Origin: Salisapilia sapeloensis
Taxonomy: Eukaryota > Oomycota > Peronosporomycetes > Peronosporales > Salisapiliaceae
NCBI GenBank assembly: GCA_023334545.1
Contig: JAADVB010000010.1
Coordinates: 89,948 to 153,947, forward strand
Direction: 5' to 3'
DNA length: 64,000 nt
Shown here: positions 1-11,200 of the stretch, piece after piece
How positions within the stretch are numbered: the stretch's first letter is position 1
How the letters are laid out: each line of letters opens with the position of its first letter
The notes under the pieces: generated by a model
Seen by the model: only the letters and a program-made list of their open reading frames with translations
The model's database searches: none
What the model was told of the DNA's origin: nothing
Program-made: the position numbers and the translations under genes

Positions 1-394
1 GACGAAAGATAGGTGGGGCTGTCTTCCACATGAGCAACAAGTATTTCTTAAAACGTGAAAACTCATTGCCTCGGCTACGCGAACTATGCATGTAGATTTC
101 ACCTAGTGTTCGAAAAAGTCAAGCAGAGCGAAGTAGAGCGAGAAAGAGGTACAAGACATAGCACACCTGTCGAATAAGACTTTTTTTCCGAACCACCCTT
201 CTCACCGTAAACATGAGCGTGAGCAATCCGTCGGTCTGAATGCGGGATCGTCTCGAAAAAAAGACAGGCCTGATTGCGGCACTCCAGTCCATTTCTACTT
301 TTGCCTGCTCGTGCCAACAAGGTCTTTTCATCTAGTACCAAGTGGTGACAAGACAATTGCCTCTTCACCTTCTACATCAATACAAAAGACCGAC
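1..394. other. 5' flank without a supported gene
   Basis: No convincing coding frame was seen. The short frames on the minus strand lack any family pattern. The frame of the first gene is open back to 311, but only from a GTG; the first ATG is at 395, so this stretch most likely holds its promoter and leader. Confidence 0.5.
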
Positions 395-1156
395 ATGACT
401 ACTTCGTCGCACACATTCCCGCACATGGAGTCTAATTTCGGACCTGCCTTCACGCATCCGACCACGGCCCATTCGCGCTTGAAGATACCGTCACCTCCGC
501 GTCTGGTATCCCAATCCGAGTCGACGTCGAGGTTGCCGCCAAAACTGCCATCTCTAGAAGGACTGCTTAAAAACATGCAGTCCGAAGGTCAGACGCACCC
601 TAGACCGTACCAAGAACCACACGCGAGCTTTCCATCACCCGACTCATCGTCTCCGATGCCGTCGCTCTTAGCGCTGTCGAATCATTCGTCACCCACAATG
701 TCTCTGCCATCCACGCCACTTGTCTGTCGGAATCCATACCAGAGCCCATGGAGCGCTGCGACACCGAATGAAGCTCAGACCAAGTACGAGAACCAGTTCG
801 ACCCATCCAGCCGGAAAAGATCCGAGCCGATGCATGTCTCGGCACCCGTTCGATCGACCAAGCAAAACCGCCCAGCCGGGAACAGAACTCGTGCGTCTAA
901 ATACTGCAAAGTAGATGGGTGCCAACGCGTGTCCCAGCGAAACAACCTGTGTCACAGCCACGGAGGCAAGCGGCTATGCAAAGAGGACGGCTGCAGCTCC
1001 AAGGATCGTGGCAATGGATACTGCATCAAGCACGGCGGCGGCAAGTTCTGCGCCTCAAGAGGTTGCATGAAAAAGGCTCGACGCAAAGGTCTATGCACAC
1101 AGTGCTTTCGCGTCACCGAGGCCGCCCAGGAAGACGCCCACGAGTGGGCATATTAA
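395..1156 (+). CDS. WRKY19-like Cys/His zinc-repeat protein
   Basis: Encodes 253 residues from the first ATG; the frame is open upstream but only to a GTG. The first 170 residues are Ser/Pro-rich and probably disordered. The C-terminal third holds three tandem units of the form C-x4-C-x(~9)-C-x3-H followed by Gly-Gly (YCKVDGC..., LCKEDGC..., FCASRGC...). Each is a small zinc-binding repeat of the kind annotated as WRKY19-like zinc finger in oomycetes and in plant WRKY19 proteins. In the third unit the final ligand is Cys (CTQC) instead of the Cys-x3-His seen in the first two. A basic stretch (SRKRSEP, STKQNRP) just before the repeats could be a nuclear signal. A nuclear nucleic-acid- or protein-binding role is inferred; no target can be named. 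Confidence 0.75.
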   Translation: MTTSSHTFPHMESNFGPAFTHPTTAHSRLKIPSPPRLVSQSESTSRLPPKLPSLEGLLKNMQSEGQTHPRPYQEPHASFPSPDSSSPMPSLLALSNHSSPTMSLPSTPLVCRNPYQSPWSAATPNEAQTKYENQFDPSSRKRSEPMHVSAPVRSTKQNRPAGNRTRASKYCKVDGCQRVSQRNNLCHSHGGKRLCKEDGCSSKDRGNGYCIKHGGGKFCASRGCMKKARRKGLCTQCFRVTEAAQEDAHEWAY

Positions 1157-1569
1157 AGCCGTCAAGGCGCTCCCTGTAACCTAGCACTAGGTGGCGATGG
1201 ACGTATGAGCTTACATAAAGTTTCGCCATCCAAATAACAAAGAAAACCATTTTTTATACACAATCTCTACTTTTATCAACTTCCGCATAAACAAAAGGAC
1301 ACATGGATTGTCGTCTCTTCCAGTGGTGCATGTGAAACGCCCATTAAAAGCTTGTCTCTATCCAGTGGTACGGACCTCTTCGTGGCCGAAAGAATGGCGT
1401 ACGTGAAACCGTCGGGGACTGGCCACTTCCAGACAGCCTCAACAAAAATATGAGGGAGGAAGATGGCACCTCCCCAGTCTTGAAGATAGTAATCCAGACT
1501 TCTTGACGTGAAAGTTGCACGAATGTTGCCAATACACCTTTACAGCAACATTTTCGTAGTAGACGATTA

Positions 1570-2154
1570 ATGAGGCGAGCAATTCTCCGCCGTCCGGCAC
1601 CTCGTCAGCTTTTCGCACTGGTACGTCTACGCCTGTTCTTCTTGTCTGACGTTAGATCCGCGAAACGGTCAAGAAAGATCCCTTATACTTCCTTGTGCAA
1701 TCTTATTAGATTAAGAACATGAGCACTGGCGAGACTGCTGGCCCGACGGCCCTTCGGATCCAAGATAAGCTTACGTCGACCTTTCAGCCAAGTCATCTGG
1801 AAGTGCTGAACGAGAGCTACATGCACAATGTGCCGAAAGGAGCAGAGACACACTTTAAAGTACATCTACATGCGTAATCGTTATCAGACTTAAAGCTGAG
1901 AGGTAGCCTAGGTCGTCGTCGTCTCTGATCTCTTCGATGGCAAAAAAGTGCTAGAACGTCACCGCATGGTTAATGAAGCACTGCAGGAGGAACTAGATGC
2001 TGGTGTCCACGCATTGTCGATCAAGCCCAAGACACCGGCGCAGTGGTCGAAAAACTCCACAGTCGCGCCATCGCCGTCCTGCCGTGGCGGCATGAAGACA
2101 GATCCTACCAAACAAGAATTCCTAGCCAACCTCCAGGAACAGCATAAACAATAA
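1570..2154 (+). CDS. BolA-like protein, probably mitochondrial (3 exons)
   Basis: BolA proteins partner monothiol glutaredoxins in iron-sulfur cluster handling. Exons are 1570-1620, 1710-1859 and 1912-2154, giving 147 residues. Introns are 89 bp (GTACGT...TTATTAG) and 52 bp (GTACAT...GCCTAG), both phase 0. The core shows the family signature: [36 protein letters not shown] and VHALSI with the conserved His. Exon 1 encodes [20 protein letters not shown], an Arg-rich stretch without acidic residues that looks like a mitochondrial presequence. An internal ATG at 1719 would give a 97-residue-core form without it, so two isoforms are possible. The tail after PAQWSKN is Ser/Pro-rich and variable. 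BOLA1 is the likeliest paralogue by length and presequence. Confidence 0.88.
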
Positions 2155-2179
2155 GACGAAAGACATCTTCCTATTCCTT

Positions 2180-3610
2180 TTAGCGTCGACGCAATCTATC
2201 TTGTAGCATTGTCAGCGCCACGGAGATGGCTCCGCCTAGCAGCACTGCTAGAATATCGTGCTTATTCCTCTCCACCCACTTCACTGCTCTCCGAAGTACT
2301 AGAGGTGTTCGATGAGCGCTAGCTGATCGTAAGTTCGCGAGACTCTCTAGAGATACTTCAATCCCACTGTCAGCCAGGTAGGCGTAATGCAGTCCAGCCA
2401 AGTGCTCCACGAGACTCTCTTCAATGTCTTGCACACCTTTCGGCCGTTCCACATTCGTCTCTCGCCCGTCCTGATGCACCAGCAACACTTGGTCAAACCT
2501 AGAGTGCAGCTCGTTGGCAACGACAACCTGCATTCCGTACTTGTTGATTGCGCTACGAGCCTTGGACTTCAAGATGTTCCAGTCGGTTTCTAGTTTAAAG
2601 GATGCGACAAAGGCCTTGGGCGCCCACTGTTGTCTTAAGACGCCAAGCAGCTTCGGTACTTGCATCAAGGAAAGATCTAGAGGTCCCTCTCGAGACTGGA
2701 TCTTGTGCTCGGCCTGAGATGCCGAGGGAACGTAAAAGTCACTAACTGCAGCAGCAAGTACGAAGAGAGCGTGCTCTCCGATCGGGTGCACTTGTTCAGC
2801 AACAAGTTTTAGCAGGAAGAAGTAGTCGTCAACGGACGTGAACGGAAGGGAGAGTAAGGAATGCGAATGGATAGCACTCTTGTACTCTGCCAAAGCAGTG
2901 GTGATCTTTGTCCGAGCACTCGCCTCTGGAATCTCCAACGTCACGTTCTGATGGTGAGTAATGTCTACTTCCAAGAAATTCAACAAGTCCAGATCGACGT
3001 GGCTGGAAGTTGATTTCTATCGTTGATAGCGTGAGTTTAGACCTGTAACATGCGGAATGTTGCTTAATACCTGTAAATGACGCGCAAAAGGAGCAATGGA
3101 TCCTGGTCGGTGGAGATAGACCACAGCATACCCCAATTGGAGCAAATGCCTGCATATAAGCATGACTGCATAAGTATTTTGCTATTAATCAACATCGATG
3201 TCATACTAAACTTACTCGACGCAGGCAGCACCTCTAGATCCGGTCGAAAAGTTGTCCAAGAATCGGACAGTATTCTTCTCCAGCGGAGCTGTCGTGCCTC
3301 CGGATGTCACAATGGCCACACATTTCCCCACCACTAGCTGGTGATCGATGAATTCATGAAGAGATTTCTTGTAAGAATCATGCCAGCTCGGAATCGGCGT
3401 TTCCTCAAAGTAGCGAGTTGTCGTGACAGCTGAATCGGCTTCCATCGACCCTCGATGGCCAAGAAGTTTTCGTTGTCGACTTTGGTTGTCAGAGCTGAGA
3501 CGAGTTGTTTGGAATAAACACCGTCCATGTATACCTTGTAAAAGTACCAAAGTGTCCGGGAACATAACTATCTTTCTAACAAAAGAGAAAATTCCTTTCT
3601 TTGAGTTCAT
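2180..3610 (-). CDS. Phosphopantothenate-cysteine ligase (3 exons)
   Basis: Joins cysteine to 4'-phosphopantothenate in coenzyme A synthesis (eukaryotic PPCS type). Exons, 5' to 3' on the minus strand, are 3610-3216, 3149-3071 and 3016-2180, giving 436 residues. Introns are 66 and 54 bp with GTAAGT and GTATTA donors. Exon 1 holds the nucleotide-binding motif [21 protein letters not shown]. Exon 2 supplies [13 protein letters not shown]. Exon 3 has [26 protein letters not shown] and [10 protein letters not shown]. The start is uncertain: ATG at 3610 gives an extra 55 residues, while ATG at 3445 gives a 381-residue form closer to family length. The C-terminus carries a hydrophobic segment ([19 protein letters not shown]) followed by RLRRR, unusual for PPCS and suggestive of a tail anchor. 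It is divergent from the protease gene. Confidence 0.9.
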
Positions 3611-3736
3611 GGCATCCTCGGGAAGTCGATGCTATGCATTGCCTCGCAGTAACTACTACTCGAGCATGATAAAATCAAGTTTCTTTCCCGGCTTTTAAAG
3701 TACAAACCATTTTTGTTTTTGCCATTTCGACGAAAG

Positions 3737-5119
3737 ATGAAGTTCGTGAGTTTGTACTACTTTCTAGCTAGCACCTTTTTGCTCGCATGCAACGGTGTCC
3801 AAGGTTCCTCGCATACTTCCGACTTGCTATGTGCCTTCAAAGAGAAGTATATTTCCGTTAGTCAAGCCAACTACTCTGGTCCGATCAATATTAGCCATCC
3901 GAATGCTCACACGATTTCCATTCAACTCAGTCGTCTCCACCTTGCGCCGGGCGAGTCGATCAGAGTCACAAACTCGCTCATAGACTATCCAAATCTCTAC
4001 AAACACTACGACAACGATGAAGACGGATTCTCTACGAGTACAATCCCCGGAGACTGGGTGCAGGTGGAATACAAGACAAATGCCACAAACAGTACGAGTA
4101 AAAGCGATGACTTTGGCTTTACCATCAGTGGCTACGTGCACGAAGACGTCCGTCTCGCCAAGGGACGAGATATATGTGGAAAGCGCGACATTCGACCGGC
4201 AAAATGCTTTGAGCAGGACGAGGTTCTCAAAAGTTTGCTTCCTGGTTCTTATCAAAGTGCCCGAGCCGTTGTCCGGATTTACATACCCCAGACACGTGAA
4301 AAGTGCACTGGATGGTTCATCGGAAGCACTTCATACATTATAACAGCCCAGCACTGCATTAAATATCCCGAAATGCTAAAAGGAATCACAATCGAGGTAG
4401 ATGGCGAGGCTGACGATTGTCACGGTGATTGCAAGCGCCCTCCGTTTTGCTATGGCAAATTTCTGCAGACGAATAACACCAATACGCACTTTGTCGTTAG
4501 TGATGCAGCCATAGACTATACTATTATCTACCTTGAAGACAATGCCCTCAATGGCCTTAACAATGAGGCCTATCTTCAATTTCGTGACCGTGGCCCATTG
4601 TTGAATGAAGCTGTGTACATTCCTCAGCACGCAGGTGGCAAAGCAAAAGCAATTGCAGCCTTCAGTGATGAGGATGAAAATATGAAGCCAATACCCGGTG
4701 TCATTCGAGCGACAGATCGAACTACATTGTGCGGTGGTCCGCATCAAGTCACCTACTTGCTTGACACTATGGCAGGGTCGTCCGGAGCTCCTGTCATCGG
4801 AAGTTTGGATAACAACGTCGTCGCTATACACATCTGTCATGGTTGCGACAACAGTGGCGTACGCCCAGATCTTATTCTTCGTCATTTGGAAAAGAATGAC
4901 ATTCGTATTCCGAATATTGTCGCTGATACTGGATCCAAGCTGGATAGATATTACGATCTAATAGGATCATTGACAGAGCTAACGTCCAATATGTCAGCTT
5001 ACCGGGTCGACCCGATGTCACCAACTGAACATTCAGGTACGCCAGCGCCGACTGCGTCTTTGAAAAGCTCTGTCAGCTCCACTAAGAACGAAGTTCTAGA
5101 TATGCCGACAAAATATTGA
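3737..5119 (+). CDS. Secreted trypsin-like serine protease with N-terminal accessory domain
   Basis: Encodes 460 residues. The frame extends upstream only to a TTG; ATG 3737 begins a clear signal peptide (MKFVSLYYFLASTFLLACNG, ending VQGSS). Residues ~25-150 form a beta-rich accessory region with several N-glycosylation sites (NYS, NIS, NAT, NST). The peptidase unit follows, with a complete chymotrypsin-fold triad: His206 in TAQHC, Asp260 in AIDYTII, Ser349 in AGSSGAP. The pattern resembles glutamyl-endopeptidase/V8-like secreted proteases. The last ~50 residues are Ser/Thr/Pro-rich. It is probably an extracellular enzyme; substrate preference cannot be read from the sequence. No introns. Confidence 0.85.
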   Translation: MKFVSLYYFLASTFLLACNGVQGSSHTSDLLCAFKEKYISVSQANYSGPINISHPNAHTISIQLSRLHLAPGESIRVTNSLIDYPNLYKHYDNDEDGFSTSTIPGDWVQVEYKTNATNSTSKSDDFGFTISGYVHEDVRLAKGRDICGKRDIRPAKCFEQDEVLKSLLPGSYQSARAVVRIYIPQTREKCTGWFIGSTSYIITAQHCIKYPEMLKGITIEVDGEADDCHGDCKRPPFCYGKFLQTNNTNTHFVVSDAAIDYTIIYLEDNALNGLNNEAYLQFRDRGPLLNEAVYIPQHAGGKAKAIAAFSDEDENMKPIPGVIRATDRTTLCGGPHQVTYLLDTMAGSSGAPVIGSLDNNVVAIHICHGCDNSGVRPDLILRHLEKNDIRIPNIVADTGSKLDRYYDLIGSLTELTSNMSAYRVDPMSPTEHSGTPAPTASLKSSVSSTKNEVLDMPTKY

Positions 5120-5247
5120 TTTTAAGTTGATACGTGGACCGTCAACCAGTAATATCTCCAATGGTTTGTAACTGCATTCATCTTGGGATTCCTCTAGCGT
5201 ACAAGTGACTTAAGTGCAATGGAACACTTCTTTTCAAATACGTCAAA

Positions 5248-8200
5248 TTAAAATCTTAATTGGTCACTTGGATCGATGCCAGACCAGCCAGTCATCTCGG
5301 TTTCGCCTAGTCTAAAGTCACCGTCCATCTCGACGCAGTTGTGGATTGCATACTGTAGCCTTTGCCGACAGATTTCATCCGTGGTATAACTTGGTAGCTG
5401 TAGTGCAAAGAAGCACGTGTGTGACTTTGGTAGCTGAATGTCCATGTCCACTTTCTTCGCTTTTGTTTCTTCGGTCTTCTCTCTTGCTGTCTCTGACCCA
5501 GTGCTCACGGACAGCAACTGTATTTTGAACTTTTGATGGAACTGTGAGCTGTTCGTCGGTAGCCGAGCTCTTGCCCAGACGAAGCGGAGGAATGCTCGCT
5601 TATCACTGTTATCCATGTCCATCAAAACACGCCAGAAACGTTGTACTACTACATGTTCAGCACTAAGGTCTTCATCGTACTCCGTATTCTCCTTCAGCAA
5701 GTTGATATCAATTTCATCTGACCCGCAAACGCGAGCTTCCAGCTCTGTCCAAGTGTAAAGATGAAGTGCTGTGACAGGTAGAATTGAATGAATGCCTTGC
5801 TTGATGATATTGATGACCTTGGCCATCTCGCCTTGCCGTGCTCGCAACACTGCACTCAGGTAGTCTTTGAGATTTGCTGTTGTAACCTGAAGGTCCTCGC
5901 CTTGGTAGCAAAGCACTTTTTCACTTCCATCCGATAAACAGGTTGTAAAGAATAGATCCATGCACATCACTTCTTCATCTAACTCGTGCTTTCTCCGAGT
6001 GCTTTGATCTGAGTCATCTGCTTCCAACTCGTCATATTCGATTGAAATGCGCTTTAGAGCTGTCCATAAAGTGTACGCAGACTGATCTGTTTCTTGCATG
6101 TCTCGAAGCACAGCTTCATCGTCTTGTTCGGCACTGCTCACGCCAACGAGCTGCCGCCACACTGCTCCTGCTAAATCCAGTCGGATGCATATACCCGTAC
6201 GTAGCCCGATCGCCAGCATCTGCCCTATGAAATGGAACATTTCTCCATATAACTGCTGAGTTTCACTCATGCGTTCGTTCCTTTCATCGCTTACTAGGCC
6301 AGCATTCAAGACAAATTTCTCTCGGTTATCTCCGACGCTATTTCTCCAATTGGGGCAGGGTAAGAAGAACGGAAGTAGGCACTTTTTCACAGACGTGTCG
6401 ATCTTATCCTTCTTGCTGGTAGCGGTGTCAATGCTAGTGAGATCTAACTCTTGCAGCTCTGCAAAAAACTGAGAAAAGAACTCGCGGTAAGGTCCACCGT
6501 AGTCATCCACTCCTTCACCTTCGAACTTTACTTTGAAACTCCTCCATTGTCCGTCATCCATTGGGTGAGAATAGAGCATACGAAGGCTACGGATGGGTAA
6601 AAAGTGAAGCTGCTCGAACGTTTGGCCGACGAGAGACATCATCAAGCTTTCCATGGTTCCAGGGTGGCATTTTGCAGTAGCAGCTTTCGGTCGATTTAGA
6701 AGAATTTGAGGCAAATCCTCTGGATAATCGTAATCGTCATCTCCATGTCGTGTCGCATGGGCGGTTTTCGTACTCAATTCGTTGAATGCATCGTGCTTGA
6801 TGGTTGTGAATAAGAGCTCACGACAATTTGCCAGAAGCTGACTTGGAAGGAAGCTTGTCTTTGGATTGAAGTAATTCCATGTCAAATCAAAGTACGCTAC
6901 GACGTGACTGAAGCACCAGTTAAGGTATCGAAGTAGACCAAAGCGAGACAAGAGAGCTATATCTTTTTCTGTCCATGAAGCATTTAATTTGCTGTTGTCT
7001 TCGACTTGTCGATTGGCGTTGATATCTAAAAGACTCAAGACTTCACTTGCTGATAAGTTCCACGGAACGACTCCTTTCTTATCGCAATGCTCGTTTACAG
7101 CGTGCATCAGGCTTTCATCCTTTCCTAAGCGTCCTTGGTGCTCATTTATCGCGGTGTTGAACACTTCTAACGTGATCACGCTGGACGAATCAAAGACATT
7201 ATCTACTGCGACGTGTGAATTAGCACATGCGCTCTTCTCATTTGCCTCCGTGTCATTAACTGCTTTCCTTTCTGTAATATTAGTCGCTACGATTCCGGCC
7301 TGCTCAATACTGTCTGTAGACTTTGCAGCTTTTTCATCTAAAGCTTCTGAGTTTGACGATATGGACTGCAGCTTGGATGGATGGAAGAACCACGCTCCGT
7401 CCTCTCCGTCAATATCCACCCAAAGCCGATCGTTGGCAACCCCAGCCACTCTGCCATCGCCTCGTAGTGTTTTCACTCTTTCGCCGACCTGAAATCCAAA
7501 TACCTGGCAGCAAGTTTCACCGACATCCACCCACAATCCATCGCCGGACCGCGTCTTTACATATCGCTTATTTCCAAACAACCATTGCTGTGTAAATTCA
7601 AATGCAGCCTTCACAATATTCGCATTCATTACATTTGCATTCCACCGCGATTCCATCATCTCACATATGACTACACAATGCTCAATGTTATTCTCCTTTC
7701 CAACCTTCATTCGATCATCAGGATTAACATTCTCCTCATCGGTTGCATCAATAACAAAACTCACTCGTTGGTTACGAGAATACAGAGCTACTGCTGGACA
7801 TACCTCTCCAACTATGTTTTCAAATGCCGTTCCGAATATAACTCCATTCTTAGCAAACGACAATGTGCCTTTTTCACAGTCTAAATGAACGCCAATAACG
7901 TCTCCTTCCCCAAAGTGTTCACCATATGACCGTACGCGACTACGTTGATAGTACAAGGCTTGATCTCCGATATAACCCCACGAGAACGTATCGGATCCCA
8001 AGAATGAGTCCACGTTAACTCGTTTGGAATCAGCAACACCGATGAACAGATATGCACAACTACTTCTCTCAATTCGTACTTCCCATGTGTGACTTCCGGA
8101 TGAAAACTTTTGAGCTGCACAGACTGTCTTCCAGAGCTCACTACCGGTATAAGAGACTGTGGATCCGTTGTCGGAGATGGTGAGCAGTGGACTACGAGCT

Positions 8201-11200
8201 TTTTTTCGATCAAATTGAAGGTGTCTCTCAGATAATGGACTTGCCTCGAGTGGTGGTAGAAATTGAATGCTTTGATCATACGCATCAGTAAGACAAGGGA
8301 AGTTTGATTCAGCGTCGCTTTTCCGGATGACGTAGAGTAATTCGATGTATGCTTGCAAGTACAAAGAGAAAATCGACCTGTCCTGAACGAGTTCTCGGTC
8401 GTGTCGAGCATTTGCCGCCTGAAGAACTTCTGCATACGACAGATTGCTCTCTCGAATCCAGCTTTCTACGAAGCTGCTCTCAACCTTACCACAAATGCGC
8501 AACAATTGGCTAAGCGTGTGAATCGTGATGCACTTTAGAGAAACATTTGAAGTCGATAACAATTTCTCCAGCCTCGTCAACCATTTCCGACATTGACTCG
8601 TATCCCAAACTTTCTGATCGTGACAAGCTTCGAGGAAAATGTCAAGCATCCAGACACTGAGTTCAACGGAAGGCTGCTGCATGGCATCGACATCACATAG
8701 ATCCAGCCCTCGCTGTGTCCATACATACGCTTCGTACTCCGTCCCATTCAGCGCCATCTCCAGTTCATTCAAACACATATCCATTCCGCACTCTAGTGCA
8801 GACTTTCCATCATCTTTAATGATACGCTGAAGGACACCAGACAATATGTCATAAGCGCTACTTCTAGTCGAGCAACTAGTCTCTTTATCGATCGCTGAAT
8901 GAACATGGCTTGAGAACTGGTCACCTCGAAACAGTACCGCTTTGCACAGTTGAAACAACTGTACAAAATCTTCTTTCGTATGCCCGCCTTGATCTGAGTA
9001 CAAGGAAAATGAATGCACCAAGGTCTTACGTGCATATAATATGACTGCCATCTTTTCAAATGTCAAAAGTTGTGCAACAAGCGTTTGCATGGACATTTGC
9101 TTCACTTCTTCGTCAAACTCCCGAAGCACTGCATGAAGAGGTAAGCTCGACTGGTCTTTCTTTTGATTTTCAAAGCGTTCTGGAGACCGAGGCTTGACCG
9201 GGCTCGTGTTGCCTGTAATCTTACGTTTCGAGCCTAATTGCGCCTCAGCCACTGTTGATCTCCACTTCGTAAAGAAGGTTGTTAAATCATTCGATCTATA
9301 TCCGCCTTCCTCAAATGGGAAGTACATTTCGCCAAACGTTCTTCTTCCTGTCTCTATGTCGTGAAGTATGCCTACAGTCTGTTTGCTTTCAATCGTCGGT
9401 ATACACTGTTCTGGATACGGTGTCAGTACTTGCATCGTTTTCTCATCCTTAGACTCATCCGTATCATCGTCATCATCATTAAACATGGTGGATGCGTCCA
9501 TTTCGTCTTGACCTCGCTTTTCCAGGGAAAACTGCATTCGAGTGAGATAGTCTAGATTATCTACAATCCATGCAGATGCACTCACAATATCATTTCCTGT
9601 CTGCTTTAAAGCAAGCGTACACCATTCCTCCGGAAATCCCATCATCATAAGCTCCTCTATAAATTCTGCCTGAGTCTCTTCGTCATCCATATCATCTTCG
9701 CTATCATCGGAATTGGACAAGTCATCGTCCTCACCAACGTCATCTGCGTTAGCACTTCCATTTGAATTTCCGTCACTCTCGTTCTTAGGAAGCTCCATAT
9801 CGTAGCTGGATGTATCGATTTGAAGATTTAAAGAAAATGAATGTCGATTGCCAACCTGTTCTACCTTGAAAATTCCTGACGGGTGTAACTTTACGCTAGG
9901 TTCTTCTGTTTTGTTTAATAGACACTTGGCCAACTCGAACGACCCTTCTTCTTGTAAATCGTCTGAAATGGAAAGCAATTGAAGGTGAAGTAGACTCAGT
10001 TTGTGTTCCAATTCCGTCAATGTACAAAACTGATGCACTTGCCCTGTTTCCAATGCAAGTTTCCACACGATGTTCCTGTAGCTTTTCAGCTCGTCTGCAT
10101 TGGGGGCTGTCTTCGAATTGGAAACGGAATGAGCCAACGCTTTCATCCATAAACGTCTTGCCTGGAGATGTGAAATAAACTTGAATGGATCATCTCCACT
10201 TTGATACTCGATGACCTCTTCTACTAAGAAATTTAGACACGACAAACCATCAGTGGCACACTTGGACGGCTGAGTCGCTTTTATCGGCACAGGGTCAAGG
10301 AGTGGATGGATGGGTTCAAGATCATCAATATTGACCCATCTACACCGAGATGCAATGGAGTCTTTGTTGTTACTACCTGACCTATGCATTTGCTGTTCGA
10401 GCGTCCTTAGTTGCTGATCAACGTTCTCACACCATCCGTTTAATTCCAAATTACTGATGTTGCATTCTTCGTGAAGTACTATCGCTCCGATTGTACAGTC
10501 TCTAGATTGGAACCACTTTGGAAGAGGGGAGGGAGGCATGGGTGTGTCTTGGTTAGTATTCTGCACAGCTATCAACGTTGCATACTTGTCAGTGCCTGCA
10601 AGATAAACCGTCGATCCAGGTCGTAAGGTCTCCAATACAGTGTTCGCCACTGAGAGAGCTGCAACTACTTCAGCTCGTTCAACTTGACTCCTTTCAATAG
10701 TTATACCGTTGATACGATAAAAGAGTCGCTCTTGTACATTGCTTCTGTCCGAAAGCGTGTTCTGTAGGACTTGCTTAATGGCTTCACTCCATTTCGATGA
10801 AGATTTATATAGCTGCTGTAGTAAAAGTATAAGTTCCTTCGCTACCAGACTCTTCAAAGCTATCGAGCTCGAATTAGCTCGACTTGTCCATGGTAAGCTT
10901 TCATCTTTCATGTCCTCTTGATCATTATAACTTTTGAGGTAGGAGCTTAGGAAATCGAGACTAGTGCTAGATTTCTCGTCATTAGCATCGACTGCTGTTG
11001 GGTTTAATTCACCACTTAACGAAAACCCAATTATCTGTAGGATGCTTTGAATACAAATGGAGTCTTTACTATAAAAGCAGGCGGGGACATTTGCATAAAA
11101 GCTTTGTCGCATGGCTTTCGATGCATCTCCTGGTGTCTGTAAGGTCAAGAGGGACTGTAGGGCTTTTAGTATGGTCTGTCGTACTGGAAGGGAGTTCACA

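Noticed and set aside
3713-3736. Extended N-terminus of the protease
   Set aside because: It starts with TTG and would place charged residues before the signal peptide; ATG 3737 is preferred.
7585-7884. Antisense frames of up to 167 codons inside the HERC-like gene
   Set aside because: Shadow frames of a continuous coding sequence; composition is that of reversed coding DNA.
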